Part shown: piece by piece, positions 1 to 12,754 of the stretch
How positions within the stretch are numbered: the stretch's first letter is position 1
How the letters are laid out: each line of letters opens with the position of its first letter
Source: Jacaranda mimosifolia
Lineage: Eukaryota > Streptophyta > Magnoliopsida > Lamiales > Bignoniaceae
Length of the DNA: 64,000 nt
NCBI GenBank assembly: GCA_018894105.1
Contig: CM032117.1
Coordinates: 50,006,503-50,070,502, forward strand
Direction: 5' to 3'
Translations under genes and position numbers: made by a program
Notes under the pieces: generated by a model
What the model saw: the letters and a program-made list of their open reading frames with translations, nothing else
Told to the model about the DNA's origin: nothing
Databases searched by the model: none

Positions 1-657
1 GTAGTGGGTAGCTTGATGTATGCCATGGTGTGCACTAGGCCAGACATTTCACATGCAGTCAGTGTTGTGAGTAGGTATATGCACAAGCCAGGAAAGACTC
101 ATTGGCTGGCTGTGAAATGGATCATGAGGTATTTGAGAGGCTCTGCAGGCAGATGTTTGAGGTATAGTCAATCGAATTCTACTACAAGAATTATTGGCTA
201 TGTGGATGCAGACTATGCAGGAGATTTGGACAGCAGAAGGTCCATGACGGGCTATGTGTTTTGTGTATCAAGTTGTACGGTTAGCTGGAAGGCGACTTTG
301 CAGTCATCAGTTGCATTGTCCACAACAGAAGCTGAGTACATGGCTTTGGCTGAAGGCGTTAAAGAAGGCATTTGGCTAAAGGGGCTTATCGATGATATGG
401 GTATGACTTCTGAGATCACTAAGGTATTTTGTGACAGTCAGAGTGCCATACACTTGTCAAAAAATCAAGCATTTTATGAGAGAACAAAACACATAGATGT
501 GAGATATCACTTTGTTCGGGATATGGTGTCCCAAGGAGTCATGTTGGTTGACAAAGTTGGGACTAAGGATAATCCGGCAGACATGTTGACTAAGGCTGTT
601 CCAGGAATCAAATTCGAGCATTGCTTGGATTTGATTAATATTTGCAGACTCAGATAA
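1..657 (+). CDS. pol: Copia polyprotein C-terminus (RT tail and RNase H), partial
   Basis: Open in frame from base 1 to a stop at 655-657, with no internal stop or frameshift. It covers the end of the reverse transcriptase and the whole Copia-type RNase [11 protein letters not shown] (first acidic residue), STTEAEYMA (glutamate), [11 protein letters not shown] (aspartate) and [14 protein letters not shown], ending at LINICRLR. The RNase H degrades the RNA strand during reverse transcription inside the virus-like particle. Compared with the copy at 52634-57511 it keeps the usual alanine in STTEAEY, where that copy has glycine. The start lies outside the window. The family assignment is firm; whether the whole element is coding-competent cannot be told. 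Confidence 0.93.
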   Translation, partial: VVGSLMYAMVCTRPDISHAVSVVSRYMHKPGKTHWLAVKWIMRYLRGSAGRCLRYSQSNSTTRIIGYVDADYAGDLDSRRSMTGYVFCVSSCTVSWKATLQSSVALSTTEAEYMALAEGVKEGIWLKGLIDDMGMTSEITKVFCDSQSAIHLSKNQAFYERTKHIDVRYHFVRDMVSQGVMLVDKVGTKDNPADMLTKAVPGIKFEHCLDLINICRLR

Positions 658-719
658 GAGGCCCTATTGGGTGCAGGGACAAAGAAGATGAATGGAAATT
701 TCAAGTCAAGGTGGAGAAT

Positions 720-1131
720 TGTTGATTTTGCCTTGAAATTGAGGTAAGTTTGACAAGGAGATCAAGTTTGACTAGAATTAGGACTCCTTCTTTTATTGGG
801 TTTTCTAGTTCTAGGTAAAGTAGTCTTTTTGACTATAAATATTAGTTGTTTCTTTCGAAGAAAATATCACGAACATAACACAAGGGCTTCTTTACTGCTT
901 TTGAGTAATTCTCTCAAGACGGAGTTTAGAAGGAGGGTGTTAGGTGTTTTCGTGAGATTTGTGGGATTCAAGTTTGTACTTGCACTTTGATTTGAGATCA
1001 ATAAAATTCATTTTCTTTGTCGGGTGGATTAGGCACATCGCCGAACCACGTTAAATCTTGTTGTCACTTTACATTGAATTACTTTGCTATTATTTCATTG
1101 TTTCCGCAATAGATCCTCCTGGGTTTCAACA
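720..1131 (+). repeat. 3' LTR of the Tork-like Copia element
   Basis: Starts TGTTGA and ends TCAACA, perfect short inverted termini. It aligns along its length with the LTRs at 52634-53052 and 57093-57511, with a short deletion near 827 beside the TATAAATA box. A polyadenylation-type AATAAA lies near 1000. It is preceded by the same purine tract (AAGGTGGAGAAT) as the full element. Confidence 0.93.
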
Positions 1132-1642
1132 CAAAAAATAAGTAAAATTCACAAAAGCTGGCATCGATTCACAATCAGGCCGAAAAGCACACAAAATTAA
1201 GAATAACATTAGGCCACAACAAAATAGGCCTTTTTAATATGTGTCATTGTAGCACCCTACAAGGCAGAGGGGAGTAGCATGTCTCTTTAGAAAATTTAGA
1301 AAGTCTTTTGACTAATTATTATATATATATATATATATATATAGATTGATTGCATTCAACACTTTTTTGGGCATAACTAATCGTTTTGCTCTTAATCCGT
1401 TTTCAAATAACTCAATTATGATAATATTTGAGTTGTCTATTAGCTTAATGATATTGCTGTACATTTTTATATAATTTAGGATATAAATCCTAACAAACTC
1501 GTCATGTGTGTATGTAAATGGAGAAAAAAAACCCTCAAATCTAATAGTGGTCTTCAAAAAACCACAAAGAAATAGGGGGGAAAAAAAAGAACAAAGAAAC
1601 TTCTGGGAACTCTCCATTTTTCTTTTATATTTATTTCTTCTG

Positions 1643-1706
<64 letters not shown>

Positions 1707-3470
1707 TGGTAGACAATTATCAAATTGCCCTCACAATATATAGTGATGCAAATACAAATTTGAGGTGCAAAAATTAATAGCGGGCTAATCTTAGAAATCT
1801 AGTGGGCCTTTTCGTTGAGGTCCTTCTAAAGCAGGTTAAGCTATTGGCTAAGCTAAGTAATAGGCCGAATATATTAGTAGGTTGATTTGAACTAAACATT
1901 GATCCAAATGGTATTAACTTTTTGTTAAACTTAATTATTGTTGGCTATACATATTTAATTCTAGCAAAAAGCAACTTATTATTATTTTTTTTCAATCAGT
2001 GAAAATTTATTTAACTATGTCTCACCATGCAATTACAAATAAATTGGAAAGTTAGTCCAAAATAGTCTTCAGTTTCAGTGAAAGAAAATAATAATTAAAA
2101 TATTGAATGCTTATCATCAACAACAAAGAAAATAGGAAATATCTCAGACAACATTAAAACACGAATGTGTGAACTTTACCTAATTGATCACCATTTTTCT
2201 TCAAACTTAATTTGGTCCTTAACTTATGTACAAATGACGTATTTTCTCCATGTTTATGTTTTGTTTTTGTATATTCTGCTTGTAGTGGATCATGCAAATT
2301 ATAAAGAATAGATTATTGAATAATAGCTATTCTTTTTAAAAAACTGCTCTCCAAAATTACATAAAATACCTAACTTATCTGCGACTAATTAACCCAATTT
2401 TCCGCAATAACAAATAATCTGCTAGGACAAACAAAAAAGAAATACAATCTTGTTAAACTTATTTATATTTTAATCTACAACACTCTCGAATAGCAATTCT
2501 AAAATAAATAAATGACAAAAGCGTAATTAAATCCCTAACTTCTTTTCATAGGTTCTAAAATAAAAAATAACAAACTAACAAGAAAATAAAATGGCATACC
2601 TATAGAAATAATAGACTTCAACAGTGAGAATCCGTGCAACAATATTTTTTAAGGCAAATAAGTTAAAAAAAGAACAATTTCCTAATTATTAAATGGAAGG
2701 ACACTATTAAACATATATATATTCAATAATGACTGAAAGAGTATTCATTCAGACCTGCACCAATTGCTTAATTGATGTCTTTCCTTCAAATATCTTGAAA
2801 CAAATTAAAAAATATTGTTCGAAATTTAAAAGGCTGTCAATTATGTTATTATTTTTATTTAGTTATAGAAAATGAAACTAGCAACGTATGCACAACGCAT
2901 AGTGGATACTAGATAGGACTAGAAAAAGAAAATTACTGGAAAAAAAAAATCAACTAAAAGACTATATGGGTGTGGGCCTATAAGGTCTCATCCAATGCAT
3001 ATTTGATTGGACAAGAGCCCCGTATGAAGGCTTTGGCCCACCACTGTTTTGGATTCGGCTGGGATGAGAAGTTTGGCCCAGCAAAAAGGATGAAATAAAA
3101 ATTGTCCATTAAAGCCTCATTTTTTCATGGCTAATTATGTATTTGTCCCTAAAAAGCCTCATACAAGCTATGTTGATTGTTTATAGTCAATAATTGTTAA
3201 TTATTAATTAATTATAATATTGGGACGTTGTGCCTTTTTAAAAACTCATCATTAAGCATCAATAAATTTAATTTAATTTTCCTATTAATTATTTTTATGA
3301 AACTAAGAAGAATATTAGCTTGATGCTAGATAATACCAGTTAAAAGAAATAATTATTATGTAAGCAGATATATAACTATACTTTATGAAAATTGGAACCC
3401 AACATGTATGCCTGCGATTGCTTATGGGATTTCATCCCATTTTCCTGACTCTCAAACAAGGAACAAGGAG
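1132..3470. other. AT-rich intergenic region, no gene seen
   Basis: No reading frame resembling a known protein. It holds a (TA)n tract near 1320-1342, a long (ATT)n tract at 1643-1707 and many A/T homopolymer runs. Two open frames here only cover the simple repeats. Confidence 0.7.
1643..1707. repeat. (ATT)n microsatellite, about 21 units
   Basis: Uninterrupted ATT triplets. Long ATT/TAA arrays recur at 61100-61157 and 62250-62352. Confidence 0.97.
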
Positions 3471-4845
3471 CAAGCTTGTTTGGATGTAAGATTATGTTTT
3501 GGTCTTTAAGATTTTGAGACAATCTTGAGTTTTGTGTTTGAAAATGGTGGGTAGAGTAGGTTGACAGGTGAAGTGCTGACCTATTCCTTTTTTCTCTTTC
3601 CTTTTGATTTCTTTTTCATTTTGTTTGCTTGTTTGTTTCATGTTTTTTTTTCCCCAGTAATATTGAAACCTTATTGGCCAAACAAAAATTTGAATTAGTT
3701 AACAATAATTAACATTGTCATTTTTAATGAAATGCAAGTTAATTACTTTTACAAAATAAAAATATATATATTAACAAAAATTTTGATTCATTTATTTTTA
3801 TTATTTTTCAATTAATCCAATGAATTTGAAATATATTAAAACTAAATTCATGATCATCTTCAAAAACTTTTTTAGTTGAAATTTAATTTTGCTCAATTTA
3901 AAAAATATTTGATTGTGCATTTTATAAAAAAGTATCAAATATATTAAATATATTAATTTATCATTTTATTTATTTTTGTTAAACATAATTTTTGAAAATA
4001 AATTTGCATAACAGAAAACAAAAACAAAAACAAAATGCCAATATTATGTGATATGTATCTTTTAAATTATTTTATGAATAAATAAAAAATAAAAATTAAA
4101 TTTCTAACTAATCCGATTAATGATATTTGTTATAATTTTCGACAATATGCGTGTTCCATTTAATTTTTTAATTATAAAAAACAAAATTAAAAAATTCCAA
4201 CTAAACTTTTATAAAACTATAATTTATTAAAATTTTAAAATATCAATAAATTTTGTCTATATTATAAATCCTAAATAGATCGAATTTTAGCAAAATTCGA
4301 TGTATTAATACATGGCGTATATTTTAAATTTTTAAAAAAATATTAATTTAGTGAATTTATAGAATATCTACAAAATTTTCTACATCATAAATCTTAAACA
4401 AACCCAAAACACCAAAAATTGATTTATTAATACACGATAGGATTTTTTACGTTTTAAAAAAAAATCAGTTTAACATATTTATAGATTTTTCTTATTTTTT
4501 AATATATTATTACCACCAAATAAATAAAAAAAATAAAAAAAATTATTCATAGACGATATTTTGGTAAGAGTTAAAGGAAAAAATTGATTTATTAGAATTA
4601 AAAATTTATTATAAATTATTATGTTATTTTAAATCTCAAGCAAACTCAAAAAAACAAATCTCATACAACAATTTTATTATTTCAAAACAACTTCAAATCA
4701 CATCAACTCATCACATCATAATAATCATTACACTTAACATAACAACCAATTACAACATCATCTCATATTCTCATATCTCTCAAACACCCAACTATTTCCA
4801 AAATTTCTAAAACACAAAAACATAAAACCAACATCACAAGCAATC
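3471..4845. mobile_element. Possible non-autonomous inverted-repeat element (weak)
   Basis: The left end starts GCTTGTTTGGATGTAAG. The reverse complement of the right end reads GCTTGTGATGTTGGTTTT, and the two can be aligned over roughly 45 bases with gaps. The interior is extremely AT-rich without coding sequence. No convincing target duplication was found, so the borders and the class are uncertain. Confidence 0.25.
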
Positions 4846-6378
4846 ACGGCCTATAGCATTGATGCTTCAAAATTTTTAATAATTTACTAATAGATAAATA
4901 AATAATGCAATAAATAAGTATTATAAAACGAAAAAAAAAAAAATCCTACAGTTGTTCCCTATTTAATTAAATACATGATATAAAAATTTTAGCATTTAAT
5001 ACATGTAAATACATTATCCAAAAAAAGAAAAAAGAAAAACATATATGAATTGGGGTACATTATGTGTGGTAATTTTTTATTTGAAATGCATATTTTTATG
5101 CTATTTGGGCATCGTGATCTAGCTTTTTTTAAGAATGCCTTATCTCCTCTGTAAATTGTAATATCCAGATCGTGGAAATTGAAAATGAAAAAGTTTTTTT
5201 TTTTTTTTGGCTTTATTTTTTGGGGAAGGATATTTTAGTTTTTTAGATAATTATTATAATATTATAATCCATCTAAATAAACAATCACTATAACTATTCA
5301 CTTTCATAACTCTTTTCATCCCGTCAAGTAAACAAAATTTAAAACGTACAAAACTATCCTAATTTTATACTTCATTCCTCACTTCATCTCATCATTCTAC
5401 ATCCCATTTATCAAAGTAAATGCTCATTTATTTAATGAGATGAGATATGCTTATGTCTTTATTTGTCAATATGCTTTTTTATTATCTTAGCATATTAATT
5501 ATATATATATATATATATTGTATGATGATTGGGCGCGACAATCCCCTCCAGTCCGAGTAATAATTAAAAAGAGTTGATGAAATCACCCACTCCACTTTCT
5601 CTAATAATGATCAATGGAGTACATTATAAAATAATTAACCCCAAAAGATTTTAATTGGGCTTAAATACTCCAATTAGCAATGATTTCCCATGTGGATGCG
5701 GTTCCCCAATAATTGACCAAGAACTCTTTACAAAATATCAAAACAAAATTATATTTTAACACAACGTCCAAACTTACACCTCCACGTGGCATCATTTAGG
5801 TCTCTTAGAATAAGAGTGCTAATATTATATATAGGCCACATTGATTCGAGCTATCTCACTTAATTATGATCCATTAAGATTTTTTTTTTTGGATAGAATG
5901 ATCCATTAAGATTAGGATCTTTTTAAATAGATTATTACACTCGTTTGATTAGAGATATTGAAGTTGAGATTATAGTAACCTTATATTTTTATTTGATGCA
6001 ATAAATTGATCAACATTATTTTCTCGAATTTTATAATTATCCAATTTTCAAGTTTTAAATTTTGAAATTGAGTGATAATTCCAATCTTTTGGATGTAATT
6101 CATATGGTAAGATTAACAATCTTTTGTCCCAATCTAGAAATTCAAATTACTCTTAAGATGGTGAATAGTGTGGGTTTGGTGTTGGCTCAAAGTCAATCTT
6201 GGCTCACTTTTGTATTGCCACTTCTTACTATTGTATTTGTATTAATGCATTTTCCAATAATAAATAAACAAGGATTTCGGACCGTCACCCTAATGTTGTA
6301 TATAAAACACACAATTACACAAGATTAATAGGGCTAATCCTGTACGGTATCCTATACTAAATGTGTCTAGAATATAAT
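4846..6378. other. AT-rich intergenic region
   Basis: Low-complexity A/T sequence with a (TA)n tract near 5500-5518. The open frame at 6062-6328 resembles no family I know and is probably chance. Confidence 0.6.
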
Positions 6379-7650
6379 ATAAGTTGAATTACAGCCACTA
6401 CCCCTGAGGTTTGGGGTAATTACGAAACAGTTCTTGTATTTTCGAAAATTACAAAAAATTGTATGAGGTTTGTCGCCGTTCAACAATTTAATTCAATTAT
6501 TACCTGCCATTAGAATTTTTCTAATTTGTCATTAAATTTGTCATGTGAAATTTCAAGAATACCCTTTTGATTAATACCTCTTTTTTGACCAATTTTGATC
6601 TTATTTTCATGCTGAAAATACCTTCGAGGGCTGACCATCGTACTTTTAAGTTATTGAAGAATTAAATAATAATATTAACATACTGTAGGGATTAAATAAT
6701 AATATATACACATGTAGACATATATAGACACCCCCAACCCCCTTCCCCCCATCGGTCAGATCTGGATATGGCGCTGTTGCCGGCAGCAGCAACACAGCCT
6801 AACCACTTGACAATGGTCAGGTAGCTCGTGGCCATGGCAGCAGCAGGGCAGCGGTCGCCTGGCCATGCTCTTTGTTGCCCTGGTAGTTGGCTGCCATAGG
6901 CAGCAATCGCCGGCCATGGCAGAAGAAGGGAGAGGGGAGGGAGCCGCCGGGAGGGGGACTTTATTATTTTTTTTTCAAAAAATATTTTTTAATTAATTAA
7001 TAATTTAATTAAAATATATGTATTTAATTTTTATTTATTCATTCCTAATTAATATTGTTTTTATTTTTTATGTATTATGTTTTGAATTAATTAATAAAAT
7101 TAACTAAGTTTTGTTAATTATTTTGGATAGATTTATTATTAGAATAAATATATTAATTATTTTAAATATCTTTGGTTTAGGTAAGAATATTATTTTGATA
7201 AATAATATAGTGAAATTTAAAAAAATTATCTTTTTTAATTAACAAATAGTTTATTTGAAAATACATATTTTAATTTTTTTTACTCATTTATTCTTAATTA
7301 ATATAGTTTTCAATTTTTTATTTGTTATTTTTATTAATTAATAATTTATTTATTTATTTATTGTATTTTATCTATGTAAATAGATCATTTTAAATATATA
7401 TGTCATTTAACATAATTCAAAATTTTAATATATAATCACACATAGAGGGGCATTTAGGACTTTAGCCATCAAAATCAAATTTAACATTATTTATTTATTT
7501 TTTCATCAGGGGTACTTTGAACTTTGCCCATATTCCATCCACGTTACAAACAGCTCTATCGATTTAGGAAGATTTTGTAATTTTTAAAAAAATAAGGACC
7601 TTTTCCTAATTACGCAAAACCTCATAGGTGTTAGCCATAATTCACCTTAT
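6379..7650. mobile_element. Non-autonomous terminal-inverted-repeat DNA element with GC-rich core
   Basis: The left end (6379 onward, ATAAGTTGAATTACAGCC) and the reverse complement of the right end (ATAAGGTGAATTATGGCT) form an imperfect inverted repeat of roughly 80 bases, including a shared GTAATTA segment and a run of AAAATTACAAAA. The flanks carry similar AT-rich octamers (AATATAAT and AATATATA), a plausible but imperfect target duplication. There is no transposase. Bases about 6725-6960 are abruptly GC-rich with CCGG/GGCAGCAG motifs, while the rest is A/T-rich. Long inverted repeats of this type are typical of Mutator-like elements; that class is an inference. Confidence 0.6.
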
Positions 7651-8230
7651 AATATATACAATACCCTTTCCCTTCCCAATCAAATACAGGTTGGTTGAGG
7701 AAAACAATAATAAACTTTCTTTTCATCTTCAATTAATTAATTCATAGGCAAAACAACTTAAAGGAATTAGCTTAACTTCTGTCCCCAAATCAATAATTCT
7801 TCAAGCATACATAATCTACTTAATTAGTTTTCTATTATTGTAATGCCACTAGCAATTCTCACTTCACTTGTGTGAAACACATGAAAAAATGATGTGTACG
7901 TTTTTCTCCAATCTTGGAACCAACTTTCATTCAAAATATTGGAGCTACAAGTTGGGCAAATTCTTAGGAGAAAACTCACATAAGCAAAGAGGTCATTGTA
8001 TTGGAAACCTCAACTTAAACTGCAAGAAATCAGGCATACTTCACTAATTTGTCAAACTAGCCTAAAAAGATTGCAGGAACACCCAAATTCTCAACCACAA
8101 CCCCTAATCATTTGTAGTTTTTTCTTCTTCCCCACATCTAGACTAACAAACGACACAGTTTCACTGAAGGAAATCTACAGCCAGTAATTCGGCTATCCTG
8201 ACAAGACCAAATGAATGTGAAAGTCTTAGT
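7651..8230. other. 3' flank of the MGDG synthase gene
   Basis: Lies downstream of the minus-strand stop codon and should contain the 3' untranslated region. No clear coding sequence is visible and I could not place the polyadenylation site with confidence. Confidence 0.5.
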
Positions 8231-10735
8231 CTAGTAGATCAAGCTGGAGAATGACGATGTCAACATGTACGGAATGTTTGTTAAAGGACCGCGCTGGCAT
8301 GCTAGCTCGTGAATATCCTTCACAATATCGAAAACTGCATCTGGTTGTGCCAGTTTTAGTGCATTTTCTGACATTCTCTTGAGCTCGTCCTTCTTCATGC
8401 TGAACCATTCAGCCACTATTCTTGCAGTCTCCTTGGGGCTTCTGGTGAATACTCCTGCCCCATTGTCAACCACATAGGGAACGTTACCTTTCTCCTGCCA
8501 ATGCCAAATGTAATTACGAGAAATCAATTACATACTTATATGCCGTCTTGAACTAAAATAGTTAAAAGGAAGGAAGAAACAGGAGTTCAGATTTACTTAC
8601 TTGTCCAGGGATGTAATCATTAAGTATAATTGGAAGCCCTCTTATCAATGCTTCTGCAATGGTACCAGGACCAGCCTACAAAATCCCACAATATTATAAA
8701 CAACCAGTCTATTATGCTTCAATATTGATAGTAGAAAGAAGAATAACATACTTTTGTGATGATGCAGTCACAAGCGCCCATCCATTTCTGCATCTGCTTC
8801 TCAAATCCTCTAATCTACATTGAAGAACAATATGGAAAAATCTTGACAAAACTTCGGTCCAAGGACAGCAAGTACTCTGTCTAGCTAGTGCAAGATATTT
8901 AGTATGTAACTCAAAAATTCTTTAAGAAGAAATGCCTGCAGTTACCTTGACTGGGATTTTCCACTCAAGTGATTGTAATGTGGAGGCAAGCGTTTCATTA
9001 CGGCCACAGATGATAATCAGTTGTCCTATTGCCTTCTCAAGTTCTTTATCAAACAGAGATTCTGCCAGAGCCTTTGCCGTCTTCTTCACAGGTCCCATGC
9101 CTTCTCCACCTCCCATTAGCAGCACAGCTGGCAATTGAGGGTCCATCTCAAGTTCTACCCTTAAATCATCCTAAGACCAAAACCAGAAAAGTTCCATCAT
9201 CTAGATCACCATACTAATTGAAGGATAGGGGGCATGCCTTAAATTAAAAGAAGTAATAAAAAGAAAAAGCATAAGAGAAATGGTATCCACCTTGGAGAGA
9301 ACGGCTCGACAAAAAGAGGGTCTGATTGGCAATCCAAAAACACGAATTTGGGAATCTTCAAGACCATCTAGCAAAGCCCTCTTTGCTACCTCCTCTGAAG
9401 GACAGTACAATCGGTTCACGGATGGATGGAACCTAACCAAAATAATGTTCCGATATTAGCACATGCACAGCGTGGAATTCAAATTTTCAAGAAAATCCAA
9501 ACGACATAATATATTACCATGTCCTATGGCAAGTGTTCAAATCTGTGATGACGGTGACAAAAATCACTTTCTTCTGTAGGTTTTGCCATTTGAGCACCCA
9601 CAAAGGAATATGCTGCATTAGAGGATGGACGCTAATGATGATATCAGGCTTGTACTCCATTAGACCGGCCTCAACCTCCCTTAAAAATGAAAATTGCACA
9701 CATATGAATCAATTGACCTTAGTAAAAATGGAAGAAATAAATATATTCTGTCAAAGAACATCAGATATTCTCAAAACCACTAATTCATTTGTTGGCATGA
9801 CCAGTACAATTGTTACATATGTGAATTGTCTAGATTATAGACAGAAGGTGCTAGGATAAATAGGAAGAGGGCAAACATACTTGGCGTAAAAGGCAGCAAT
9901 GGCAGCAAGATAGACAGAGTGTATCCATCTGGGAGAGGTGCTATGAAATGCAACTTTCCAAAGCTGCACATGTTTAACCATGAACTTGTACTGTCGCTCC
10001 ATATCATTCAACGGCCAGCCAGTATACTCCTTCCAGACATCCTTCACAAAAATCTGAAAACAAAAATAAAATCAGACAAGGGAAAAAGACATTAGATAAA
10101 CCACTTTGCTTGTATCTAACCAAGAAATGAGTAATCAAATGGCAAAGGATCGCTGTGTCAACAAAGCTGGTGGCCTAAAATTGGAAATAAATAAGGAAAA
10201 AACTATGGTGGTGGATATATGCACCACTGCAATTGAACTTGTAGCACTAAAGTTCAATTAATACAACATTTCACGAACAAGGACTATGTAATAGACCTTA
10301 AATCATCCCAAAATTTGAATTTCGAATAATGACAAAGACCATCAGTGAATTACTTAAGAAGCCACCAAAATCTAAGCTGTAATATTAAAACCAAAAACAT
10401 GCATATTTATGGCAATTGAAAAATAGAACAGAACACTCGTCAAACTTAATTCATTAGCTTACTCTATATTCGTCCCCATATTCGAGCTGGAAGGCATCCC
10501 TGATGGCCTCGGCGGATGCTCGGTGGCCGCCGCCAGTATCACTCATCAGAATCAGCACATTTTTTGTCCTCTCAGCCCCAATCTGTTCCATCTCCATTGT
10601 TCCATCTTCTCCTTCGTATTCAATGGCATATTTGCACCTCTTCTTCTGGCTGCTCCCACCGCCGAATCTGTACACCCCAGCTCTTTCAAACACCTTGTTT
10701 ATCGATTCCCTCGGCGACGCCGCCTTCATCACCAT
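8231..10735 (-). CDS. Monogalactosyldiacylglycerol synthase, type B (MGD2/MGD3-like)
   Basis: Transfers galactose from UDP-galactose to diacylglycerol, making the main plastid galactolipid. Type-B enzymes are associated with the outer plastid envelope and phosphate limitation (family knowledge). Eight exons join with GT/AG borders: 10735-10463, 10053-9881, 9679-9518, 9432-9291, 9170-8946, 8814-8752, 8675-8601 and 8494-8231, giving 458 residues. Exon 1 holds the glycine-rich [18 protein letters not shown] motif (about residues 63-80). Exon 3 holds [15 protein letters not shown] and [10 protein letters not shown]. Exon 5 holds [12 protein letters not shown] (GT28-type C-terminal domain). Exon 7 holds [19 protein letters not shown] and exon 8 [16 protein letters not shown]. 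There is no long transit-peptide-like extension, unlike type A. CHRTW replaces the CHPTW I expect. The start is the first in-frame ATG of exon 1. Confidence 0.95.
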
Positions 10736-11294
10736 TTGTTATCTATATATACAAACAAAGTTGTATATATAGATGTGCAACTTCTGTACATGAATCAATT
10801 TCCTCAAACAGTAAGGATCAATATACGAAAAATTGAATCCGAAAACCCGCATAATGAACAAGAGGGGGGAGAAAAAGGAAGAGCAAAATGAATCATGACG
10901 ATATGGAAAATGCCCTTGATTAAATCTTTCTCCCGCAACAAGGTAGTTTAAAAAAAAAAGAAAAGAAAAGAAAAAAGGAAACTTTCCGAAAAAAAAAAAA
11001 AACTAATACTTGCACATATGCGTTATACACGTACATACAAATGTACAACCTTAGAACAACCCAAAAAAACAACCGGAGGGAATTTCCAAAACCCTCTTCA
11101 AGAAAAGGTCTTTCTCCGACAAGAGATTTAAGAATATGTACAACCGTACAAGAAACAGAAAACAGGACAAAGTCCCAAAGAAAGAAAAGGGACAACACAA
11201 CAGGTGTGTACATGTACAAACTATACCTCAATGTGGCAAAAGGAAATCAAGAATCCACAGAAAGTTAGTAGATTTGAGTTCCGGCGGGCGAGGA

Positions 11295-11338
<44 letters not shown>

Positions 11339-11520
11339 TTGGCAAATTGGTTGTTTTTTCAGTTATAAAGGACTGGGTGCCATTTCTGATACTCGAATTA
11401 TGCCAGTAGGAGAGATTTGAAGGGATTAAGAGCCGTCGGATTGGCAACTTGACTCTTGTTAGGGAATGTTCGGATTGGCAGATTCGGATATTTTGTTTAC
11501 CTTATAATGATTTGGGCTGG
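10736..11520 (-). promoter_or_regulatory. Upstream/5' leader region of the MGDG synthase gene
   Basis: Sequence immediately upstream of the start codon. It contains purine/pyrimidine tracts, including a GA array (CT on the gene's strand) at 11301-11332, common in plant 5' leaders and core promoters. A quick manual scan found no exact P1BS (GNATATNC) phosphate-response site here, although near-matches such as GGATATTT exist. The transcription start was not located. Confidence 0.4.
11301..11332. repeat. (AG)n microsatellite
   Basis: About 16 AG units upstream of the MGDG synthase gene. It reads as a CT tract on the transcribed strand and is probably length-polymorphic. Confidence 0.95.
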
Positions 11521-12754
11521 TGATTTATTACATGAACAGTTGTTTTGACTTAGCATTCTTTGTTGGCTCCCAGGGCCAGGTGGGCGCTCCCTCTTTCCAG
11601 TCTTATGTTCTTCCTTCTTTTCTTCACCTTAGATTGCGGGTAGTCGAAATTCTATTACCACAATTTGTATGATTTTGTATATGTGCGCCTAATTGATTAC
11701 AATTTCTAGGAAATTTTACTAAAGATTTCATTTTGTTTATTTATAATCCCACTTATTTTATAACTAGGTATGTTTATTGAAGTCTTTGTAAAATTATCAA
11801 GCATATAAATGCTCTAACGTTTTGGTAAGTAATGAGCCTAAATTACATCTATTCTCAAATTATTTGCAACTCCGTCTGTCTGTTCGAAAAGGATGATTAT
11901 TTTGAGTTTTCCTAATTTTATATCACTTTTTCTGAAAAAATATTGCCCTTATTTATTAGTTTGAGATTGTATGATTTTTAATTTGATTTACATTGATTTA
12001 TCTAATTATATATATATATATATACATAACTTCTTTTTTAAGCAAGAAGATTATGTTATGGCAAGAACTATTTAATTCAATCTTTATATGTGAAAAAATT
12101 TACGTGCTGAGAAATGATTTTTTTTTAATTAGTAAATTTCTATTTTTATAGTGAACGAATAAATTGCAAGTTGATTCAGCATATTGTTTGGGTTCATATT
12201 CTTCAGCAAGTTTTCTGATTTTTAATTTACATACAAAAGAAAAAAGTTATGCTTTCAATACTGCCGTTATCCTTACATTTTTTTTTTGGGTACAAATGTT
12301 AATTAAGTTAATTACGTCACAAATTAATTGATCAAATAATACATTCTTCACCATATTTATATTTACGAGGTCTAATGTTCAAATTCAAATGACCGATAAA
12401 TATATATATATATATATGTATGTGTAAAAAATTAAGTCAATTAATTTTTATATATTCCAAATTATTACTAGCTAGTGCATGGAGTACAATCAGGATTTCG
12501 AAAATATTAAAGTAATTCGCAATAATATTAATTAACTCAAATATTAAATTAAATAAACACAAAAATTATATTGCAATTAACAGTAAGATTTACAATACAA
12601 TGACAGCTACTTTTTCTGAATTGTAGGAGAATGACACAAATGACAGCAAGCTAGAATTTGTTCTGTCTCGTTTTTTAGGTTGTATTTGAATCATTGCTTA
12701 TGGCAACGTATTTATATATGAACGAGCACATTTGATTGAAACTTTAGATGGTAA
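11521..12754. other. AT-rich intergenic region
   Basis: No protein-coding signal. (TA)n tracts near 12008-12023 and 12401-12417. Confidence 0.6.

Larger units (their letters stand above)
1..1131 (+). mobile_element. Copia (Tork/Tnt1-like) retrotransposon, 3' end cut by window edge
   Basis: This is the 3' part of a Ty1/copia element: the C-terminal reverse transcriptase/RNase H coding region, a short untranslated stretch, a purine-rich tract (708-719) and a 3' LTR (720-1131). It is nearly identical in layout and sequence to the full element at 52634-57511, so the missing gag and most of pol should lie before base 1. The bases after the LTR are CAAAA, the expected right target duplication, but the left copy is outside the window. 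That it is one end of a full-length element is an inference from the clean coding and LTR boundaries. Confidence 0.93.

Noticed and set aside
1508..1777. Frame encoding a long tyrosine run
   Set aside because: Pure translation of the ATT microsatellite with no other protein features.
10503..10891. Several overlapping plus-strand open frames
   Set aside because: They are antisense to exon 1 and the leader of the MGDG synthase gene, which has clear conserved motifs and splice sites.
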